Positions 7,099-11,823 of a stretch of 11,823 nucleotides of DNA are shown here, in pieces. The stretch is from Thermogutta sp. Its GTDB lineage: Bacteria > Planctomycetota > Planctomycetia > Pirellulales > Thermoguttaceae. The notes under the pieces are model-generated. The model was not told the origin of the DNA. It did no database searches and saw only the letters and a program-made list of their open reading frames with translations. The first letter of the stretch is position 1; each line of letters begins with the position of its first letter. The position numbers and the translations under genes were made by a program. Location: the NCBI GenBank assembly GCA_012798155.1, contig JAAZNR010000537.1, positions 1 through 11,823 on the forward strand, in the 5' to 3' direction.

Positions 7099-7866
7099 AT
7101 GCCGGCCAAGCGCATTATTCCCTGTTTGGACGTGGACCGCGGCCGCGTGGTCAAGGGCACGAATTTCCTCAACCTGCAAGACGCCGGCGACCCCGTGGAA
7201 GTCGCGCGGCGGTACGAGGCCGAAGGCGCCGACGAATTGGTGTTCCTGGATATCACGGCCAGCCACGAGGGGCGCGACATCCTGATCGACGTGGTACGCC
7301 GCACGGCGGACGTGGTGTTCATGCCCTTGACCGTGGGCGGCGGCATCCGCTCGCTGGATGACATCAGGAACCTGCTTCAGGCCGGCTGCGACAAGGTCTC
7401 GATCAATTCGGCCGCCTGCCGCAACCCGGAGCTGGTCTCGCAGGCCGCGCGACGCTTCGGCAGCCAGTGCATCGTGGTCAATATCGACCCCAAACGGGTG
7501 ATCCGCGAGGGCAAGGAGTTTTGGGAGGTCCATATCAACGGGGGGCGGATCGGCACGGGCCGGGAGGCCGTCGCCTGGGCACGCGAGGTCGAACGGTTGG
7601 GGGCCGGCGAGATCGTCCTCACCTCCATGGACGCCGACGGGACCCGCCACGGCTATGATCTGGAAATCACGCGGGCGGTGAGGGAGGCGGTCACGATTCC
7701 GGTCGTGGCCAGCGGCGGGGCGGGCTGCCCGGAGCACATGGCCGACGCCATCCTCCAGGCCGGCGCCGATGCCGTCCTGGCGGCGGGGATTTTTCATTTC
7801 GGCCTCTACACCATCCGCGAAACCAAGGAATACCTGGCCTCGCGGGGAATACCGGTTCGACTATGA
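7099..7866 (+). CDS. hisF: Imidazole glycerol phosphate synthase, cyclase subunit HisF
   Basis: HisF uses ammonia delivered by the glutaminase HisH to turn PRFAR into imidazole glycerol phosphate and AICAR, linking histidine and purine synthesis in the cytoplasm. The 255-residue product has the standard length and covers the whole (beta/alpha)8 barrel. The catalytic aspartates are at Asp11 ([16 protein letters not shown]) and Asp130 ([11 protein letters not shown]). The phosphate-binding motifs are present: [11 protein letters not shown] (78-88), [14 protein letters not shown] (174-187) and VVASGGAG (202-209). The start is fixed by the conserved N-terminus [11 protein letters not shown], although no Shine-Dalgarno sequence precedes it. 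It stands alone: no hisH, hisA or other his gene is within reach, so the pathway is dispersed in this genome. The neighbours (divergent kinase, downstream ATPase after 223 bases) have no evident link to histidine synthesis. Confidence 0.98.
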   Translation: MPAKRIIPCLDVDRGRVVKGTNFLNLQDAGDPVEVARRYEAEGADELVFLDITASHEGRDILIDVVRRTADVVFMPLTVGGGIRSLDDIRNLLQAGCDKVSINSAACRNPELVSQAARRFGSQCIVVNIDPKRVIREGKEFWEVHINGGRIGTGREAVAWAREVERLGAGEIVLTSMDADGTRHGYDLEITRAVREAVTIPVVASGGAGCPEHMADAILQAGADAVLAAGIFHFGLYTIRETKEYLASRGIPVRL

Positions 7867-7955
7867 CTTTTAGGAAGACCTTCCCGAATTCAAGGACCTC
7901 GCCGCGGAGTTCCGCCGGGGACCGCTTCGGCCTCGCGGCGCGGGGCGGCACCCGC

Positions 7956-7985
7956 TTGAAACCGCACGCCCCGGCGGGGGAAAAT
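7956..7985 (+). promoter_or_regulatory. Candidate promoter for the PilT-like operon
   Basis: TTGAAA (7956-7961) and GAAAAT (7980-7985) are separated by 18 bases and match the sigma70 consensus at 5 and 4 of 6 positions. The predicted start near 7992 leaves a leader of about 100 bases, which includes a 7-base GC stem (8004-8010 with 8019-8025). The 223-base gap after hisF holds no gene and no clear terminator. Confidence 0.3.
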
Positions 7986-8089
7986 ACGGGTTTCGCCGTC
8001 CCGGCGGCGGTTCGGCCCCCGCCGCGGCGTTGAAGGCCGGGGGGTATCTTTTCGCCGGACCACGGCAGCGATCATCCGAGTTTCAGACC

Positions 8090-9238
8090 ATGACCATTCC
8101 TCTCGAAGAAGACCTGAAGCGTTTCAGCAAGCGACCCGCGAACCTCGAGATCGACAAGCTCTTTCGCGCCTTGGTGAAGTTGCAAGGGAGCGACCTGCAT
8201 CTCAAGGTCGGCCGGCCTCCGTTCGTCCGCGTGGCGGGGACGCTCCGCCCCCTGAACCGCGAGCCGATCGACGAGGATGAGATGGTCCGCCTCATCTTCC
8301 CCATGCTCGACGAGCGCTTGCGCCGCATCCTGGACGAGGACGGCGGCTGCGACTTCGCCTACGTCGTGCAGATCGACGACATCCGCTGGCGATTCCGCGT
8401 CAACGTCCTGCAGCAGATGGGCTACCTGGGCATGGTGGCGCGGCGGATCAACAACTACATCCCCGATTTCGAAAAGCTCTTTCTGCCGCCGATCCTGGAG
8501 GACCTCTGCAAGTTCCATCAGGGGATGATCCTGCTGGCGGGCGTGACCGGCTCCGGCAAGAGCACTACCATCGCCTCCATGCTCAATTGGATCAACCGCA
8601 ATTATCGCAAGCACATCCTCACGCTCGAGGACCCCGTCGAGTTCACCTTCACGGAAGACAAGTGCCTGATCAACCAGCGGGAAATCGGCATCGACGTGAA
8701 GGACTTCATGATCGGCATGAAGCACGCCGTCCGCGAAGACCCGGACGTGATGCTGGTGGGCGAAATGCGCGACCGGGAGACGTTCGAGACGGCGATCCAA
8801 GCGGCGGAGACGGGCCACCTGGTGTTCGGGACCATCCACGCCTCCACGGCCCCCAGCACGCTGGGGCGCATCCTGGACCTCTTCCCCAGCGAAATGCACA
8901 GCGCCATCCGCAGCGCCATCGCCTTCAACATGAAGGCCATCATCGCCCAAAAACTCCTCCCTTCCATCAAGGAGGGCGTGCAGCGGGTGCCCACCTGCGA
9001 AATCATGATCTTCAACCCCACCGTGCGGAAGCTCATCCTGGAGGGGCAGGATCACAAGTTGGCGGACGCCATTCGCCTGGGTTATCAGGAGGGCATGCAA
9101 GATTTCACGCTCAGCCTGAAGCAACTGGTGGAGCGGCGGCTGATCGATCGGGCGACGGCCTTCGAGGTGGCGCCCAATCCGGAGGCCTTGAACATGGCCC
9201 TCAAAGGAATCGAAGTCAAAGAGCCGGGAATCCTTTAA
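8090..9238 (+). CDS. PilT-like hexameric motor ATPase (type II/IV secretion superfamily)
   Basis: This is a cytoplasmic ring-forming ATPase of the PilT group, which in type IV pilus systems powers pilus retraction. In the 382-residue product the N-terminal PAS-like domain covers about 20-120 (LQGSDLHLKVGRPPFVRVAG). The Walker A box is GVTGSGKST (151-159, Lys157) and the Asp box is LTLEDPVEF (178-186). The Walker B box is EDPDVMLVGEMRD with catalytic Glu225, and the His box is GHLVFGTIHAST (242-253). All catalytic elements are intact. The PilT hallmark AIRNLIRE appears as the weak variant TVRKLILE (311-318), so retraction activity in the usual sense is uncertain. The ATG at 8090 is chosen over a TTG at 8030 because the N-terminus then matches family spacing; the Shine-Dalgarno site is weak. 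The stop overlaps the next start (TAATG), so the two products are made together. No pilus gene is nearby. Confidence 0.92.
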   Translation: MTIPLEEDLKRFSKRPANLEIDKLFRALVKLQGSDLHLKVGRPPFVRVAGTLRPLNREPIDEDEMVRLIFPMLDERLRRILDEDGGCDFAYVVQIDDIRWRFRVNVLQQMGYLGMVARRINNYIPDFEKLFLPPILEDLCKFHQGMILLAGVTGSGKSTTIASMLNWINRNYRKHILTLEDPVEFTFTEDKCLINQREIGIDVKDFMIGMKHAVREDPDVMLVGEMRDRETFETAIQAAETGHLVFGTIHASTAPSTLGRILDLFPSEMHSAIRSAIAFNMKAIIAQKLLPSIKEGVQRVPTCEIMIFNPTVRKLILEGQDHKLADAIRLGYQEGMQDFTLSLKQLVERRLIDRATAFEVAPNPEALNMALKGIEVKEPGIL

Positions 9239-11010
9239 TGCAGCCTTGGATGTTTCCTTCTCGGACGGTTTTGCGGCGGGCGTGTTCGCTCGCGCTGGCC
9301 GCCGCGGCGGCCAGCGGGCGTGCCGTGCCCGCCTTCGCGGAGGCGATCGCGCCCTCGGCCCTGCCCCTGGCCCAGTCCGGCTGGTCCGGGCCGGGTTACT
9401 ATTTCAGCCTGCTGAAGTTGACCGCCTTCATCGTTCTGTTCCTCCTCTGGGTCAAGATCGGCGATTGGGTCAATCAGGACGCGCAACGGCTGCACCTCAG
9501 AACCCAACTCTGGAATTCCCTGGTGTTCTTCGTCTTCGTGTTCGTGTTCGGGATCGGCTTCATGATTCCGATCTTCGCGGTGGGGATTATCCTGGCCGCC
9601 CTGGCCGTGTTCGTGCCGTTCATCGCGTACGTGGTGTACCGCAACGGGAAGGTGGATCGCGAGGATCGCGTTTTCACGCCGCTGCATGCGCGCAAGGTGA
9701 TCGGGCGCTTGTCGGGGAAGAAGGTGGTGGAATTGGGTCCGGACGATCGCCCGCCGCCGATCCGTTTTCAGGCCCTGGGCCCGAACGAGCAGGTGCGGAA
9801 CCTTCGCATGATCCCGGCCCGGCAGCACCCCGGCTATCAGGCGGCCCGCGAGCTGGTGGCGGGGGCCGTGGAACGCCGGGCGGAAGGGGCGGCCTTCGAT
9901 CTGCAAGCCGCCGGCGCGGCCTGCCAGTACGAGATCGACGGCGTGTGGATGAGCGGCCCGCCCCTCCAGCCCAATCAAATCCTGCCCGCCGTGGAAGCCC
10001 TCAAAATCCTCTGCGGCCTCAATCCGCAGGATCACGTCAACCGCCAGGAAGGCCGCTTCGATTTCAAGTACGCCGACGTCCCCCTGACCGCCACGTTTCT
10101 TTCTCAAGGGGTCTCGGGCGGGGAAAAAGTCGTCCTCCGGATCCAAGAAAAACAGACGCGGTTCCGCAAACTCGAGGACCTCGGCATGCGCCCCAAGCTC
10201 CAGGAGCAGCTCGCGCAGTTGCTCAACGAGCACCGCGGCATGTTGGTATTCTCGGCCCCGCCGGGTCACGGATTGCGGACCACCGTGACCTGCGCCTTGA
10301 CCTCCGCCGACCGCTTTTCCCGCGAATGGATCGCCATCCAGGAGGAGAGCGCCGTCTACCAGCCCGTGGAAAACGTCCACGTCCATGCGTACAAGGCGGC
10401 GGAACGCGCCCTCCTGCCCGACATGCTGGACCAGTGGTTCCACCTGGAGCCGAACGTGGTGGTCTTTCGCGACATCCCGGACGGCGAAATCCTGGAACTG
10501 ACCGCCCGCGAGGTGGAGAACGATCGCCTGATCATCACCACGGTTCGGGCGAGGAACTGCTGCGAGGCGCTGCTCCGCCTGGCGGCCTTGCAGCCCCGTT
10601 CGCAGGCCTTTCCCAAGGCGGTGATCGGCGTGCTGAACCAGCGGGTCCTGCGGCGGTTGTGCGACGCCTGCAAGCAGCCCTACGCTCCGCCGCCGGAATT
10701 GCTCCAGCGGCTGGGCATCCCGCCGGGGCGCGTGCAGGCCCTCTACCGGCCCGGCGCGCCGACGCAAGAGCATCCGGAGCCTTGCCCCCAATGCCAAGGG
10801 CTGGGTTATTTGGGACGCGCTGCTTTCTATGAACTCTTGGTGGTAAACGATACGATCCGCAAGATTCTGGCCGGCAAACCGGATTACGCCGCCCTCCGCA
10901 AGGCCGCCAAGGCCGCCGGCATGGTCAGCCTGCAAGAGGAGGGCATCCTCCTGGTCGCCCAGGGAATTACCTCGCTGGACGAACTCCAGCGGATCCTGCA
11001 AAAGTCGTAG
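9238..11010 (+). CDS. Membrane-anchored GspE/PilB-like protein with a degenerate ATPase site
   Basis: This 590-residue protein has a signal-peptide-like start (about 1-34, ending PAFA) and three predicted helices (about 54-74, 92-110, 112-134). That places the C-terminal part in the cytoplasm if the signal is cleaved. The C-terminal half (about 200-590) is a GspE/PilB-type fold: a DGVW segment (234-237), a tetracysteine zinc site (Cys475, Cys478, Cys516, Cys519) and the GYLGRAAFYELL motif. The ATPase residues are lost. Walker A reads APPGHGLRTT (340-349), with Leu at the lysine position. The Asp box is AIQEES, with Gln368 for the glutamate. The Walker B region is EPNVVVFRDIPD, with Asp412 for the catalytic Glu, and the His box has Arg437 for His. 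ATP hydrolysis is therefore unlikely. Its 1-base overlap with the intact PilT-like gene suggests it anchors, docks or regulates that motor at the membrane (inference). Confidence 0.85.
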   Translation: MQPWMFPSRTVLRRACSLALAAAAASGRAVPAFAEAIAPSALPLAQSGWSGPGYYFSLLKLTAFIVLFLLWVKIGDWVNQDAQRLHLRTQLWNSLVFFVFVFVFGIGFMIPIFAVGIILAALAVFVPFIAYVVYRNGKVDREDRVFTPLHARKVIGRLSGKKVVELGPDDRPPPIRFQALGPNEQVRNLRMIPARQHPGYQAARELVAGAVERRAEGAAFDLQAAGAACQYEIDGVWMSGPPLQPNQILPAVEALKILCGLNPQDHVNRQEGRFDFKYADVPLTATFLSQGVSGGEKVVLRIQEKQTRFRKLEDLGMRPKLQEQLAQLLNEHRGMLVFSAPPGHGLRTTVTCALTSADRFSREWIAIQEESAVYQPVENVHVHAYKAAERALLPDMLDQWFHLEPNVVVFRDIPDGEILELTAREVENDRLIITTVRARNCCEALLRLAALQPRSQAFPKAVIGVLNQRVLRRLCDACKQPYAPPPELLQRLGIPPGRVQALYRPGAPTQEHPEPCPQCQGLGYLGRAAFYELLVVNDTIRKILAGKPDYAALRKAAKAAGMVSLQEEGILLVAQGITSLDELQRILQKS

Positions 11011-11070
11011 GCCCGCAACTTGCCAGGAAAACGTTTCAGCTAATCCTCAGCCCGACACGAGGCATTCGCC

Positions 11071-11715
11071 ATGATCCTGCTGCTTATCGAGCTGGCCATC
11101 CTCGCCGCGTTCGTCGGCTTCGGCATTCGGGACGGCGCGTGGGGGGCGTTCATCCGGGCATGGAACGTCGTCTTCGCCGGACTGCTGGCGACCAACTTCT
11201 TCGAGCCGGCGGCACGGTTCCTGGAAGGCACGATCGGCTCGGAATGGACGTACTTTTACGATTTCCCGGCCTTCTGGGGCATCTTCGCCGTCTCCATGGT
11301 GATCCTGCATACCCTGACCGCCGTGATGTCGCGGGTTGCGATGAAGCTGAATCTCTACCTGGACCGGACCTTCGCGGTCCTCTCGGCGCTTTCCTCCGCC
11401 GTCATCTTCAATTCCCTCTTGCTGTTCTCACTGCACTTCGCCCCCCTGGGACCGGCCCCGTTCGGCGTGCCCCTGGTAAATGACAGCGGCTTGCCCCTCG
11501 GTCAGCGGTGGGGGCAGATCGCGAGGACGATGTCCCGCGGCTCCTTGTCGCGGAGCGTGTCATCCGCCGATGAGGCCGAAAAGTACGGGGATGAGATCGC
11601 CGCCTTTCCCGGCAGGAACAACATCTTCGAGGTCTATCAAAAGCGCCAAGAGGCCCTGAAGAGCCAGGTCGATGGGGGGAGCGGATTCAAGGCCGCGGGG
11701 GCCGAGGAGCGATAG
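11071..11715 (+). CDS. CvpA-like four-helix membrane protein
   Basis: This 214-residue protein has four predicted hydrophobic segments at about 1-19, 27-44, 65-86 and 101-124, followed by a roughly 90-residue soluble tail. The arrangement and the RDGAWGAFIRAWNVVFAGLL stretch recall the CvpA family, an inner-membrane family named after colicin V production whose molecular role is not settled. The match is by layout and general resemblance, so a plain hypothetical membrane protein remains possible. The ATG at 11071 has ACGAGG (11057-11062) 8 bases upstream. It follows the GspE-like gene by 60 bases on the same strand with no visible terminator, so it is probably the third gene of that operon. 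The tail (about 163-205) is charged and helix-prone and may face the cytoplasm. Confidence 0.7.
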   Translation: MILLLIELAILAAFVGFGIRDGAWGAFIRAWNVVFAGLLATNFFEPAARFLEGTIGSEWTYFYDFPAFWGIFAVSMVILHTLTAVMSRVAMKLNLYLDRTFAVLSALSSAVIFNSLLLFSLHFAPLGPAPFGVPLVNDSGLPLGQRWGQIARTMSRGSLSRSVSSADEAEKYGDEIAAFPGRNNIFEVYQKRQEALKSQVDGGSGFKAAGAEER

Positions 11716-11823
11716 CCCCGGCGAGCCGGTCGCGAACCGTCCCGGCCTCCCTTGCGTAGCGTTTGCAGCAAGGCCCCGGACCGCGACCACTTGGCGGCGG
11801 GGCGTCCGGCATGATCACAGCGC
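11716..11823 (+). other. Intergenic tail with a possible gene start at the window edge
   Basis: No feature is clear in these 108 bases. An ATG at 11811 preceded by GGCGGGGCG could be the first codon of another co-directional gene (visible residues M-I-T-A), but only four codons are present, so this cannot be judged. Confidence 0.25.

Noticed and set aside
8004..8025. Intrinsic terminator after hisF
   Set aside because: The 7-base GC stem is not followed by a T run and lies over 130 bases beyond the hisF stop codon, downstream of the candidate promoter.
8030..8089. TTG start giving a 20-residue extension of the PilT-like protein
   Set aside because: No ribosome site before the TTG; the extension has no family counterpart, while the ATG at 8090 gives normal N-terminal spacing.
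9235..11001. Long minus-strand frame (588 codons) opposite the GspE-like gene
   Set aside because: Antisense shadow; the + strand shows membrane helices, a zinc site and a family motif.

Overview
The window comes from a GC-rich Gram-negative-type bacterium, most likely a planctomycete. That placement is inferred, without a database search, from three things. The short GCCGGC-GTGA-GCCGGC palindromes between genes resemble elements I associate with planctomycete genomes. A PilT-like ATPase sits next to a membrane-anchored, degenerate GspE-like protein and a four-helix CvpA-like protein. Several genes lack a clear Shine-Dalgarno site.

Left block (1-4932, + strand): an efflux operon made of a TetR-family regulator (5' end outside the window), a periplasmic adaptor (HlyD/MFP type) and an RND inner-membrane pump. 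The genes overlap by 11 and 4 bases, so they are probably co-transcribed and translationally coupled, with the regulator likely controlling its own pump. No outer-membrane channel gene is visible. The pump lacks the usual proton-relay residues.

Middle block (4933-5390): a non-coding, repeat-rich gap between the convergent pump and kinase genes. It holds a hairpin around the pump stop codon, four REP-like palindromes, two 121-base direct repeats 144 bases apart, and a third partial copy. It is followed on the - strand by a PhoR-like membrane histidine kinase (5391-6812) with no response regulator beside it. A 286-base divergent intergenic region with one plausible sigma70-type promoter separates the kinase from hisF (7099-7866), a stand-alone histidine-biosynthesis cyclase gene.

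Right block (8090-11715, + strand): an intact PilT-like hexameric ATPase; a GspE/PilB-like protein whose stop-start overlap (TAATG) couples it to the ATPase; and a CvpA-like membrane protein. The GspE-like protein carries an N-terminal signal-like segment and three predicted membrane helices but has lost its ATPase residues. No pilin, PilC, PilQ or other pilus or secretion gene is present. One intact motor, one dead membrane-bound paralogue and one small membrane protein look like a dedicated membrane machine of unknown function. This is the strongest candidate here for an undescribed system.
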